This document shows, in pieces, positions 27,764-37,400 of a stretch of DNA of 39,250 nucleotides. A program made the position numbers and the translations under genes. Source of the stretch: Deltaproteobacteria bacterium (GTDB lineage Bacteria; Myxococcota_A; Polyangia; Polyangiales; JAFGIB01); contig JAFGIB010000208.1 in assembly GCA_016929805.1 (NCBI GenBank), positions 1 to 39,250 on the forward strand, given 5' to 3'. Numbering within the stretch: the stretch's first letter is position 1; each line of letters begins with the position of its first letter. The notes below the pieces were generated by a model. That model did no database searches. It was not told the origin of the DNA and saw nothing but the letters and a program-made list of their open reading frames with translations.

Positions 27764-28867
27764 ATGGTGTCGGAGAGATGGCCATCGCCTCATCGCTATC
27801 TCGTGCGTGAAACCATGCTCGGACGTTTCGAAAAGATTCGGCGCAACTTCAAAGACATCGATTACCTGCGAGCGTTGGCCAGAACGATCGATGACAAACC
27901 GCTTCAATGTAGCTTATATGTGACGGATCGATGCAATCTCGAATGCGGATACTGCACGGAGTACAACAACGACGCGTCCCATCCTCACATCGATGACCTC
28001 AAAACCTGGGCGCGCAAGATTCGAGAGCTGGGGACTGTTAAAATCGCCCTCGTCGGCGGTGAGCCGCTGACGCATCCGGATATTATAGAATTGGTAAGGT
28101 TTTGTAAATCGCTCGGCATGTCTACAAGCCTTACCACCAATGGTTTCCTGCTCACCGACGAGTTGGTTCGAAGTCTGGAGAGAGCCGGTTTGGACGTGAT
28201 ACAGGTGTCGGTGGATAGGGTAACGCCTTCGGAAGTCACGAAAAAATCGCTCAAGAGCTTGGAACGAAAGCTTGAGCTATTCAAAAGCTCGCCGATCAAG
28301 CTGCACATTACCGGGGTGATTTGCGCTGATACGCTCGACGAATGCGAGCAGGTTTTAGAATATGGTCTATCGAGGGATATTCCTACGGAGATCAGATTAG
28401 TGCACGCGGGTCCTCCCGGCTTTCGACCGGTTGATTTCGGCGAACAGTCGCGAGTTCGAGCGATTTTACAGCGAATGATCGCGCGCAAACGCCGCGGCGA
28501 AAAGGTCCATACCACTCAAGCATTGCTCGATTACCAAATGGAGACGTTGGAGGGTAAACCGGTACACGAAAAGTGGACATGCGCCGCGGGATACAAGCTT
28601 TTTTTTGTTTCGGCCAAGGGGCGGTTCATGGAGTGTTCGATGAGGCCGGCGGGTCGAAGTATCATGGAGATGACTAGAAACGAGCTTAGAAGCTACTACC
28701 GTAAGAAGCCATGCCAGCAGGGCTGCGGCGTATACTGTGCTATCGGAGCCTCGCTTTTTAGGGATAATCCCGTGAGTTACGTTGCCGGCGAGGTGGTCCC
28801 GCGCTTGCGTCAGTCGCTCAATGATATAAAGAATTCTAAAAAAACCGCTATTGGGCGGCGGCTCTAG
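27764..28867 (+). CDS. Radical SAM protein with Cys-rich C-terminus
   Basis: Up to 367 residues. The [4Fe-4S]-binding motif is CNLECGYC (C57, C61, C64 counted from ATG 27764), preceded by SLYVTDR and followed by the GGEP motif (LVGGEPLTHPDI) that contacts SAM. The C-terminus has further cysteines (WTCAAG, MECSMRPAG, PCQQGCGVYC), suggesting an auxiliary cluster in the SPASM style. The ATG at 27815 (MLGRFEKIRRNFKDIDYL) is a plausible alternative start; neither has a clear ribosome site. Enzymes of this type modify peptides, lipids or small molecules by radical chemistry; the substrate is not evident. An aldo/keto reductase starts 34 bp downstream, so a shared pathway is possible. Confidence 0.85.
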   Translation: MVSERWPSPHRYLVRETMLGRFEKIRRNFKDIDYLRALARTIDDKPLQCSLYVTDRCNLECGYCTEYNNDASHPHIDDLKTWARKIRELGTVKIALVGGEPLTHPDIIELVRFCKSLGMSTSLTTNGFLLTDELVRSLERAGLDVIQVSVDRVTPSEVTKKSLKSLERKLELFKSSPIKLHITGVICADTLDECEQVLEYGLSRDIPTEIRLVHAGPPGFRPVDFGEQSRVRAILQRMIARKRRGEKVHTTQALLDYQMETLEGKPVHEKWTCAAGYKLFFVSAKGRFMECSMRPAGRSIMEMTRNELRSYYRKKPCQQGCGVYCAIGASLFRDNPVSYVAGEVVPRLRQSLNDIKNSKKTAIGRRL

Positions 28868-28901
28868 GCACGTAACTGTATAAAATCGGAAAGGATAGAA
28901 G

Positions 28902-29885
28902 ATGAAAACCCGCAAGCTTGGTAATGAGTTAACGGTTTCGGCTCTGGGTTTGGGATGCATGGGTATGTCCGAGTTTTATGGGCAAACCAATGATAGTGAA
29001 TCGATCGCCACGATCCATCGCGCGCTCGAGCTCGGGATAAACTTTCTTGATACCGCGGACGTGTACGGGATCGGCCACAATGAAGAGCTGTTAGCGCGCG
29101 CTATTGCCGGTAAGCGAGACCAGGTTGTATTGGCTACGAAATTCGGCAGCGTTCGCGGACCCAAAGGCGAATTCTTGGGAGTCGACGGCAGTCCTGACTA
29201 TGTGCGAAAAGCGTGTGACGCGAGCCTTAAACGGTTAGGAGTCGATTGCATCGATCTTTATTATCAGCATCGCGTGGACCCAAAAACGCCGATCGAAGAG
29301 ACTATCGGCGCCATGGTCGACCTAAAAAAACAGGGCAAAATAAGATACCTGGGTTTATCGGAAGCCGCTCCGGCCACTATCCGCAGAGCTTGCAAGATCG
29401 CCGCCGTTTCAGCGCTGCAGACCGAATATTCGCTCTGGACGCGCGACCCCGAGGACGAGATCTTGGCGGTATGCAGTGAGCTCAGCATTGGATTCGTCGC
29501 TTACTGCCCGTTAGGCCGCGGTTTTCTAACCGGCCGGTTTCGAAAGGCCGACGAGTTTGGCCAGGGCGATTGGCGACCCTTCTGGCCGCGTTTTCAACAG
29601 GAAAATCTACAAGCTAACACAGCCATGGCCGAAGTAATCAAAAACGTAGCGCAAGACAGGGGAGTGACGGCTGCACAAATATCTTTGGCGTGGTTGTTAG
29701 CCAAGGGCGATAACATCGTCCCGATACCGGGCACCCGACATATTCGCTATTTAGAGGACAACGTCGCGGCGGTGGAACTCGAGCTTACGCCTGACGAAGT
29801 CAAAACCCTCGACCAAGCCTTCCCCAAGGGCGCGACCAAAGGCCTTCGCTATCCGGAACCAGCGATGAAGTCGGTCAACCTATAG
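28902..29885 (+). CDS. Aldo/keto reductase
   Basis: 327 residues, a full-length NAD(P)H-dependent (beta/alpha)8-barrel oxidoreductase acting on carbonyl compounds in the cytoplasm. The opening [27 protein letters not shown] is typical. The catalytic tetrad is visible: D50 and Y55 in [10 protein letters not shown]80 in LATKFG, and H123 in YYQHR. The cofactor-binding end is present as [24 protein letters not shown] precedes the ATG. It probably forms an operon with the radical SAM gene. The physiological substrate cannot be read from the sequence. Downstream, 66 bp after the stop, lies palindromic repeat copy B. Confidence 0.93.
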   Translation: MKTRKLGNELTVSALGLGCMGMSEFYGQTNDSESIATIHRALELGINFLDTADVYGIGHNEELLARAIAGKRDQVVLATKFGSVRGPKGEFLGVDGSPDYVRKACDASLKRLGVDCIDLYYQHRVDPKTPIEETIGAMVDLKKQGKIRYLGLSEAAPATIRRACKIAAVSALQTEYSLWTRDPEDEILAVCSELSIGFVAYCPLGRGFLTGRFRKADEFGQGDWRPFWPRFQQENLQANTAMAEVIKNVAQDRGVTAAQISLAWLLAKGDNIVPIPGTRHIRYLEDNVAAVELELTPDEVKTLDQAFPKGATKGLRYPEPAMKSVNL

Positions 29886-29951
29886 AGCACCCATCCGACA
29901 AGTCGTCTCCGTTGTAGACGAATACGTTAGGCGCGATGAAGGAAACCGCTT

Positions 29952-30021
29952 GTAACCGTGAAGGGGCGTAGTGCTGTTTGGCTACGACGACGGCCGACTT
30001 GTTTGACCCCTGAACGCTTAC
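29952..30021 (-). repeat. Palindromic intergenic repeat, copy B (70 bp)
   Basis: Ends are GTAACCGTGAAGGGG and CCCCTGAACGCTTAC. Its reverse complement follows copy A, with the same ACAAGTCGG core but a middle about 9 bp longer (GGCTACGACGACGG in place of GGCCGCC). It sits between the convergent ends of the aldo/keto reductase gene and the minus-strand lipoprotein gene, a common site for REP-type elements, and could act as a transcript end structure. Confidence 0.7.
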
Positions 30022-30028
30022 AATAGCT

Positions 30029-31195
30029 CTAGGGGCTGTATATCTGTACCCTGTCGGGCTCGCTCACCACGGCTAACCGGCAGTTGTCAAACAGCGTAAT
30101 GCCCTCGCTCGTCGTGGTATTTACGAGCGACAGCTTTTCCGTCACCTCTCCGGATTGAGGATTGACTCGAATGACACAAGAGGATTCCTGACTGACAATC
30201 AGCAGTGTGTCGTTCGTTTCGTCATAGGTCATACCCGCAATATCGCTAACATTTGCGGACAAGAGCCGCTCGGCGTTCCAAGGTTCATCGACGGCGAGAG
30301 TGCCGTCTAACGCGCTTTTTTGCGTAAAAGGCGGAGAGCCGCCGGTGTAGTCGAATTGCAGAACACGCATGGGGCGGTATTCCTGACAGGTAAAAATGCG
30401 TCCGTTTTCACCATTACGGGGCCGTTGATATGCAATCCCCTCAAGGCCCGCGTTATAAACCGAGGGAGAGCCGCAGGGTTGATAGACCTGTACCTGATTA
30501 CCGTCTGATCCTGAAATCGTCGTAACGCCTTCTTTTAATTGAACGACGTAGACATAGTTGGTCTCTACGGATATCGCGACCCAACCATCTTGTAGGTACG
30601 CTATTCCCTCGGTATCGGTATCCATATTCTGAAGCATGATCGTCCTGAGCACCGTTTTGAGCTCCGAATCATATTCCCACATTTTTCCCTGTAAGTTCGC
30701 GACGACGAAAAAAGAGCCCGAATCTCTGTTCCACGCAATTCCAGAGGCTTGAGACGGAATCTCGCTTAGGACTACCTCTTTCTCGAAACCATACGCGCTC
30801 AGCGGCGGACACTTTGCCGCTTCGCCCGTATCCGGGCTTGTGCCATCGTCCGCTACACCAGCAGCATCGACGTTCGGCGCGCTGTCGGGCGCGTTTCCGG
30901 AGTCAAAGCTTGAATCGACCGCCGATGCGCCGTCGGCTTGCATCGCCGCTTCGAGCGGCGCGTCCGTTAGCCGCGCCGAGTCAGTGGGCGATTCTTGACT
31001 TACGCCTGAGTCCTCTTGTGCGCCCGAGTCAACGGGCCTTGCAGCTTCTTCTACCAAGGACGTTCCGGTTTCTCCGGCGTGACTCGCGTCCCGAGTCGAG
31101 CCACTATCGCCGGCGGCATTGCCGATACTTGAACATCCCATCTGCCCGACGCAAATCCATGGAACAAAGAATGCAAGGCAAACTCTCGTGTTCAT
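30029..31195 (-). CDS. Probable lipoprotein with SdiA-regulated (YjiK-type) beta-propeller-like domain
   Basis: 388 residues. The signal peptide ends at GQMGC (Cys21), an imperfect lipobox, followed by an Asp/Ser/Ala-rich linker to about residue 125. From there to the end the protein matches the SdiA-regulated family: SEIPSQASGIAWNRDSGSFFVVANLQGKMWEYD, DTEGIAYLQDGWVAISVE, LEGIAYQ, DIAGMTYDETNDTLLIVSQES and TSEGITLFDNCRLAVVSEPD. These repeated strands suggest a six-bladed propeller with acidic sites. Biochemical function of the family is unknown. It stands alone, 298 bp downstream of the porin operon on the same strand, and that gap shows no recognisable feature. Confidence 0.8.
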   Translation of the reverse strand: MNTRVCLAFFVPWICVGQMGCSSIGNAAGDSGSTRDASHAGETGTSLVEEAARPVDSGAQEDSGVSQESPTDSARLTDAPLEAAMQADGASAVDSSFDSGNAPDSAPNVDAAGVADDGTSPDTGEAAKCPPLSAYGFEKEVVLSEIPSQASGIAWNRDSGSFFVVANLQGKMWEYDSELKTVLRTIMLQNMDTDTEGIAYLQDGWVAISVETNYVYVVQLKEGVTTISGSDGNQVQVYQPCGSPSVYNAGLEGIAYQRPRNGENGRIFTCQEYRPMRVLQFDYTGGSPPFTQKSALDGTLAVDEPWNAERLLSANVSDIAGMTYDETNDTLLIVSQESSCVIRVNPQSGEVTEKLSLVNTTTSEGITLFDNCRLAVVSEPDRVQIYSP

Positions 31196-31493
31196 ATTTC
31201 TTCCCAGCGTTCGATATTTCGCTTTTACGAATTTGTAATGTTTATAAATTCACGACTAATCTCCGTAGAATAGGCTGTCCCGGCACAGATGTAAAGCCGA
31301 CGAAGCGAGAGAGAAGCGCGCCGCGACGAAAAAGAGATCTCCCCAAACCCGAATCTATGCGTGGATCGGGAAGCGATTCGTTATCTTCCGGCTATTCACC
31401 GACCGAGTTCAGGCGCGGCCAACAAGTATTCGCTTGCTCGTGGCACATGGACATGTTCGGTAGGTTACCCGTCCGCGGATACGCCGAATAATG

Positions 31494-31977
31494 CTATTTG
31501 CCCGCTTCGAGTACAAAAACTACCTTGACTATCCCCTCTTTATAATCAGAACGGTAAATGTAACTGACCGCTCCGTGTAGCTTGTAAACCGCCTTTAGGA
31601 CGTTACCGAACTCTGCCGGCTCGCCGTCGCCTCCCTTGATCTTGCGGGTTTGCCAATATCTTTTCTCTTCAGTCGCCGACATATTTAATACGGACGCGCG
31701 GAATTCCTCTCGTAGCTTGGGGTCGCTCGCCACATTAAGCGGTACGGCTCTTTCGCCCGAACTCCAGTTTGTTCTCTTTTTGAGGAAAATATCCTTGAGC
31801 TCGTCTATCTCGATCTTGTTTGCTTTGACGCTGCGGTTCACGATGATGAGAATATCGTTCGGATTCTCGGCGGACGCCGCGTCGGCTGAAATCGAGGCCC
31901 AGATGAGAGCGATGAGCGGTAAAAACACAGCGAGTACCTTTTGTTGACTTCGAGGATAGGCGCGCCGAGGTTTCATG
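31494..31977 (-). CDS. Small PBP-like (phosphate-binding PstS-type) exported protein
   Basis: 160 residues from ATG 31977, chosen because MKPRRAYPRSQQKVLAVFLP begins a typical signal peptide (cleavage near ADAASA) and AAGAAGGG lies upstream; the frame is open further, to 32069, inside the upstream porin gene. The mature part matches the short single-domain substrate-binding proteins related to PstS: ILIIVNRSVKANKIEIDELKDIFLKKRTNW, VPLNVASDPKLREEFRASVLNMS, KRYWQTRKIKG and AVSYIYRSDY. Such proteins are often annotated as phosphate ABC transporter substrate-binding proteins, but no ABC permease or ATPase is adjacent. It is the last gene of the minus-strand operon, right after the porin, which suggests uptake or sensing of a small anion. 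Confidence 0.8.
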
Positions 31978-32032
31978 GAAAACAACCCTTCTTTTTTTCG
32001 ACCTTGCATAAAGCCCTCGTATTCATAAGGGA

Positions 32033-33568
32033 CTAAAACGAGACAGCCGCTTGTGCCGAGTGGACCCAATACTTGGAAGTAAGGTTAGGGATCAGCCCAC
32101 TGATGGCGGCGGCTTCGAGACGCTCGGAGGCGCTTTCGTACTTAATCGCGACAAACGGCGAGGGTTTGAAGTTTAGACCGAAACGAAAGCCCTGTATCTT
32201 GTTTTTCGGATAATAATAGTCGACTTTATTGTATTCATATAAAGTAAATGGAATAAGCTCCGTTTCCAGACCGGCGATTTTCAGCGGGATGCTATATGCT
32301 AAAAGCGCGTACGAAAACCAGCTTATGCTGTCCGGCGCATATCCCCCGAGAGGGTCGGCGAGGTCAAAATCCCGTATCCTCAGCATAGGTCGAATCGAAT
32401 AGATTCGTGGCTGGCGGCAGTACTCTCCCTGTAACCGAATGCGATAGATTTCCACTGTGAGATCGAGCGCGGTGCTGAGCTCCTCATAACGTTCGGTAGT
32501 GGTCACGACAAAATCAGGTTCGCTGGAGCGCGAGCCGACAAGTACGCTTTTGCTGACATCGGTATACGTTCCCCAATAAAGATAGCCGCCCAAGCTCGCG
32601 CTAAAGTCGTCGATTTCATAAGTTCCTTTCAGCCTCAACCCAATCGCCTTATTGTCGTCGAGATCAAACAAGGCTTCAGCCGGGCCTCTGCCGTTTGACA
32701 GAGTAACGGCATAGTCGATATGGGTATGCGATAGAGGGAATACGCGACCAAAGAGCTCAACTCCCGTCTGAGCCAGCGGGAGCGAATTAATCGTGATGAG
32801 ATGGGGAAGGCGTGCCGGAATACTTACTGTAGGCGAGTGATCAATCACCCAGATACCGAAGGGCGTGATAAACCTGCCCGCGGCGACTGCAAAAAAGTCG
32901 TAGGGTTTCCAGGTGAATACCGCCCTCTCGATCACGACGCTGTGCGTAATCACCTCCTGCCAATCATAATAGTCGATGGTTCGCGTGCTTACGCGGGAAT
33001 ATTCTGTTCCTAAAGCCGGTATGTTCACGGTCTTTTCGCTACCGTTCGGCAAATAGGAAAATCGTACCTCCGCCAACACGCTTAGCGTCCTTTCCATCTG
33101 CCCCGAAAAGTAAAGATTGAGATGGTTTTCAGTAAACGAGGGTTTGGTGGGTATAGTTAGGGAAGCTTTATCGTTCTCTTTAAAATCGTAGTAGAAGAAG
33201 TCCACATCTAAAAATCCATAGATATCCATTTGCTGTTTAAACTCGTCATTATCGACGTTTTGTAAGGCTGCCGCGTCTGCTTCCTCGGCTTCATCCATTC
33301 TTTCGGAGAGCTGATCGAGTCGGCCCTTTAATTCAGCGTTCTCGCTGGAGAGCTTAGCGAAATTGTCTTTCAATCTCGCGTTTTCCTTTTCGGCGGTCTC
33401 GACCCTTTTGATCAGGTCATCCATCCGCCTTTCCGAAAGCTCGCTTTGGTCGGACTTGTCCGCGGCTGTTGCGAGCTCGGCGGTAGCGCTATTCGGCTGC
33501 TCTTGAGCGAACCCAATGGAAGCATACAAAAGAACGGCGCACAAAATGCTGAATATCAACCTTATCAT
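32033..33568 (-). CDS. Outer-membrane porin-like beta-barrel with N-terminal coiled coil
   Basis: 511 residues from ATG 33568 (MIRLIFSILCAVLLYASIGFAQ, a signal peptide), with AAAGGA 12 bases upstream. A GTG at 33601 overlaps the stop of the upstream gene (GTGA) and would add 11 residues, so translational coupling is possible. Residues ~40-105 form a heptad-like coiled coil (DDLIKRVETAEKENARLKDNFAKL). The rest consists of alternating amphipathic strands ending in an aromatic residue (QAAVSF), the signature recognised by the BAM machinery. The layout is that of DcaP/OprO-like porins, where the coiled coil trimerises in the periplasm. It lies between a Cys-rich lipoprotein and a PBP-like protein on one transcript. 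Substrate unknown. Confidence 0.8.
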   Translation of the reverse strand: MIRLIFSILCAVLLYASIGFAQEQPNSATAELATAADKSDQSELSERRMDDLIKRVETAEKENARLKDNFAKLSSENAELKGRLDQLSERMDEAEEADAAALQNVDNDEFKQQMDIYGFLDVDFFYYDFKENDKASLTIPTKPSFTENHLNLYFSGQMERTLSVLAEVRFSYLPNGSEKTVNIPALGTEYSRVSTRTIDYYDWQEVITHSVVIERAVFTWKPYDFFAVAAGRFITPFGIWVIDHSPTVSIPARLPHLITINSLPLAQTGVELFGRVFPLSHTHIDYAVTLSNGRGPAEALFDLDDNKAIGLRLKGTYEIDDFSASLGGYLYWGTYTDVSKSVLVGSRSSEPDFVVTTTERYEELSTALDLTVEIYRIRLQGEYCRQPRIYSIRPMLRIRDFDLADPLGGYAPDSISWFSYALLAYSIPLKIAGLETELIPFTLYEYNKVDYYYPKNKIQGFRFGLNFKPSPFVAIKYESASERLEAAAISGLIPNLTSKYWVHSAQAAVSF

Positions 33569-33597
33569 CGCAATAACCGATCCTTTCTTCGCGTTTG

Positions 33598-34056
33598 TCA
33601 CGTTCCACAGGCTCCCATCGATTGAGCCGTCTGATAATCGTCGGAATTAAGGCAGGCCTCGCCGCCGTACGCTTCGGGCAGCACGCAGCAATGATAGTCA
33701 GGCGGACAGCCTTCCGCGGTGTTCTTACAGCCTCGTATCGTGCAATACCCCTCACTAGTTGACGGATTGATCAGGCAATAGTCGGCTTCCTTGTCCGCGC
33801 ATTGGGATTGATCAGTACACGAATCTCCGAGCCCCGTTACGGTTTCTTGTTCCGATTCACCGTCCTCTTGCTCAGCATCCGAGCTTTTGTTAGAGGTTGA
33901 TGCATCCGTCTCCGCTTTTTCATCGGGCTCGATATAGCAATAACCGTTTTTATATGTGTAACCTTTGCCGCAGCGATCATCTTTAAGGCAAGATACCAGC
34001 ACGACAGCCGGCAAAGATAGGCAACAGACAAGCTTCACGGCTGCTAAATATCTCAT
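33598..34056 (-). CDS. Small Cys-rich lipoprotein
   Basis: 152 residues, starting at ATG 34056 with AAGGAG at good spacing. The signal peptide ends at VLVSC (Cys23). The mature protein has an N-terminal Cys pair region (DRCGKGYTYKNGYCYIEPDE), an acidic linker, and a C-terminal Cys-rich part (CTDQSQCADKEADYC, GYCTIRGCKNTAEGCPPDYHCC) that resembles small disulphide-knotted domains of myxobacterial lipoproteins. No family with known function is recognised. First gene of the lipoprotein-porin-PBP operon; its stop codon overlaps an alternative GTG of the porin. Confidence 0.8.
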   Translation of the reverse strand: MRYLAAVKLVCCLSLPAVVLVSCLKDDRCGKGYTYKNGYCYIEPDEKAETDASTSNKSSDAEQEDGESEQETVTGLGDSCTDQSQCADKEADYCLINPSTSEGYCTIRGCKNTAEGCPPDYHCCVLPEAYGGEACLNSDDYQTAQSMGACGT

Positions 34057-34494
34057 TTGTGATTCTCCTTATAAGGCTTTCGGTTGGCGACCCTTGATCG
34101 GCTATAAAACGGTGAGCTTTTTGTAATCGATTGACTCGTTCTGTAGTTTTTAAAATAGATTCTAAACCTATCGGTAAGATATTAAGCAACTATTATCGAC
34201 TGATTACAACACGCCTTTATGTCAGGTTTTGTGGGACAAGAGGAGCATAACACCTTTGCGGCCGGCTTCTCGAAAACACGGCGCCGTTTACCTCGTAAAA
34301 ACCGCGAACGGCGCCGACAAGTTGAAATGAAATCAATTCTTTCGGCGCTTTTTAAAAAAAAGCCACCGACTTTAGTCGACGAATTCGCGGGCGTCTCGAC
34401 GGCTCAAGCCAGCGAAAACGCCGCCATCCCCGAGTCGCGACGTTTTGCGCGTTACCGCGCCATAGACGCTTCCGAGGTCGGCGATCTCGGCAAA
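34057..34494. other. Intergenic region before the porin operon
   Basis: 438 bp between the start of the Cys-rich lipoprotein gene and the end of the kinase gene, both on the minus strand. It should carry the operon promoter; TTATAG on the minus strand near 34102-34107 could be a -10 box but lacks a good partner. A plus-strand open frame (34219-34560, with an inner ATG at 34327) overlaps the kinase end and has no ribosome site, so I do not call it a gene. Confidence 0.4.
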
Positions 34495-37400
34495 TCAGTT
34501 GCTACGAAGAACCAGGCTCGTATCGCCCGCGTCGATCAGAAACTTGCTGACCGCGGTTAGAGCGTCACCCGGAAAGTTGAACACCCTATCACGCGAGAGG
34601 ACCAGAACCGCTAAACCGGTAATGCCGAATCCTCGGGGGGTATTATGGCCCAAGACCAAAGGACGATATCGTTCTTTCTTTTGCTCGGTCCATCTAACCG
34701 TTTTTTCGAGCGCGGAATCTATCGAGGAGCTTCTATGCATAGAATCGTCTGAGTCCTCTACCTCTGATAAAATATAACTTTTTACCATGGTATCCATATC
34801 CGGAGGCGGCGGGTAGTTACCGCTTTGAGCCGATAAAACCGGGCCCTCTTTTTGAATCGTAAACAGAAAACCTCCGGCGCAGTCGCTCTTTTCGACAAGC
34901 AATTGTAAAGCGCGCTCGGCCCGTTCATCCGGGCCTTTACATTCCTCGAGCATACTCGCCACCGTACTGATGACGGATCGCGCGCTTTCCTGAGAAAACT
35001 CGGCCGCTTGAGCCAGCTCACTGGATACGATAAGTTCGGCCTGGCGGGCTTCTTGTATGAGCTTTTCGTATCGAGCCGTAAGCGCATAATTATGGCCGCT
35101 TTTATACTGCTCGGCGCAGCGCTCGGCATACTTGCTGAAGCATTCGTCGTCGTTCATAAAAATCGCGACACGCGCGCGCGTTTCATAAGCCACGCCCAGG
35201 TTGACCCCGGTAATACCCGCGGCCTCGACCTCGTCGATCACTTTTTCAACCAAGCGCACTGCCTGTTCGGTTTCGCCGAGCTTGGCCAAGGCGGGAGCCA
35301 CGGCCACCGAGATCAGCGTACCCGCGATACCGAGGTTTTCTCGTTCCGCGGCTTCTAGAAATTTGCGTCCCAGCTCTTTGACTTCTTGCAGGCGTCCTAG
35401 ATGAAAAAGCGTGTTGAGATAGACACCCGCGATATACGTCCAGATGATATGATACCCGGGCGCGGTCAGCCTCAGGGCTTTTTCAAATTCTACCAATGCC
35501 CTGGGATAATCGCCGCGGATTCTCTGGTACTCGCCCCTCGCGAAGTTCAGTACCGGCGCCCAAGCTTCGAAGCGATCAGCCATGGCCCGAATCTCGTCGA
35601 GCGTTTGTCTTACGCCCATGAGGTCGTTGCAAGAGGAAAAAACGGTAATCTCCGCTAATAAGTGCGTACCTTCGAAGACTTGAGCGGGACTGTTCTGAAT
35701 TTGCAATATCTCGATGCGGCTCTTACATTTTTCCGCGCTCAGGGCGTCCCCCTGACGCAGGCAATACACCATTCGTATCCTCCAGGCGTTGACGTGATAC
35801 AAGGGATAAGCCTCTAGTTCGTCGATCCATTTGGGCTTCCACTTGAGACCCAGGCTCGCCTCGATCATACCAACCGCGTAGATCAGATTAAGGTGAGTAT
35901 AATCATATGAGCTCTCGTCCAGCCCCGCGTGATCGGGCTGGATGACCCGGCCCAACATTTCCAAATACCCTTGGCGAGCTTTTTCATAACGCCCGGCGAT
36001 CAGATGCGACGTGGTTCGAATATCCTTGTCGACAATATCGATCGCCGGCGAAAGCGGAAGCAACGGCTCGAGAGAGGGCAGCGAGCTCAACAGGAGAAAA
36101 TCCAGAGAATTTCCCGCGAGATTAATCGCCGCGATGATGACCTGTACGAGCTCACCGATAGCAGTCGAGGGATCGAGAACGCGCTCGGATTCGCCGCTCG
36201 AGTCATAGCGCTGTTGCGCCATTTCGATCGCCTGCCATAGCCGAGCGGAAGCGTCTATGGAGCTGTTCAGCGTCTGATAGCAAGAAAGTCCGCTATCGTG
36301 AGTAAGCTGTTCGATAACCTCGATAAGGTGGGCCTTGTTGACGGAACCCGTGGCGGCTTGCAATGTCACCAATGCGCTCTGTAACCAATAGATCTCTCGT
36401 TTGGGTCGACCCAGCGTGCGACCTTTTTGGATCAGCGTTTCAAAGGTGGCAACCCATGAATCGGGCAGTGACTGGATATACTCGAAAAATGCTCCCGGGC
36501 TTTGCGCGATACGCTGACGAAATACGCCGATATACCTAACCAGGACGTCGAAAGCGAGCGCTTCTTCTCCCGCGATTAGAAGGTGTTGGGCTTCCCGGAA
36601 ATGTTCGCCGCCTCGCTTGCCGAAGATCTCGGCCAGCTTGAGATGGAGCGAGCGTTTCTTATCTTTATCAAGCTCTTCGACTAGAACGGACACCCAAATA
36701 TGTTGGCTAAGCGAGTAGTATTCTCCCTCGGTCGAGAGCACTTCGGAGGCTATCAGCTCGTCGAGATTTTGAATCAATCGGTCTTTATCTTGGTGCTCGG
36801 TCAGCAATAGGCATTCTTGATAGGTAAAGCTCTGCTGAGGGCTCAGGGCCATGGTTTGCGCGAGCATTAATGCATCATCGCTCAGCTTATGCGCTCGTGT
36901 TCTTATGGCTTCGCTCAGGCTGCCGGGTAAATCGCCGATGTCAATGCTGCTCGGAAGGGTCCAGGTTCCCGTTCGATAGCGAATCAGCCCCTTGTCCAAC
37001 AGATGTTGCGTAAACTGCATAATCGCCCGGGGATTACCCAAAGAAATTGTATAAAGCTTATCAGAAAAAATCCGCACGTTACGTGTCTCGCCGAATATCG
37101 AGCCTAGCAGCCTTTCGGTCTGTTCCGAGCTTAGGTTGATAAGATTGATACGCTCGCTCGTATCTTTCAGTAGCTTTACGGCGGCGAGTGAAATAGCCGG
37201 GGCATCCGTTTCAGCCGTAACGACCACGACCAACATCTTCTGAGTTATTTCATGCGAGAGTAAGGCGATACTGGCCGCGGAGGGCTCGTCGATACGGTGG
37301 ATATCATCGACCGCCACCATCAAGCACTGCTGCTCGCTGACTTGTTGCAGCCAATCTCGTAGGGCCGACTGAACGCGCGAACGCAGCTCTTGCGAACCGC

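Noticed and set aside
34219..34560. 113-codon plus-strand frame overlapping the kinase end
   Set aside because: No ribosome site at either ATG, no recognisable domain, and it runs into the kinase coding region.
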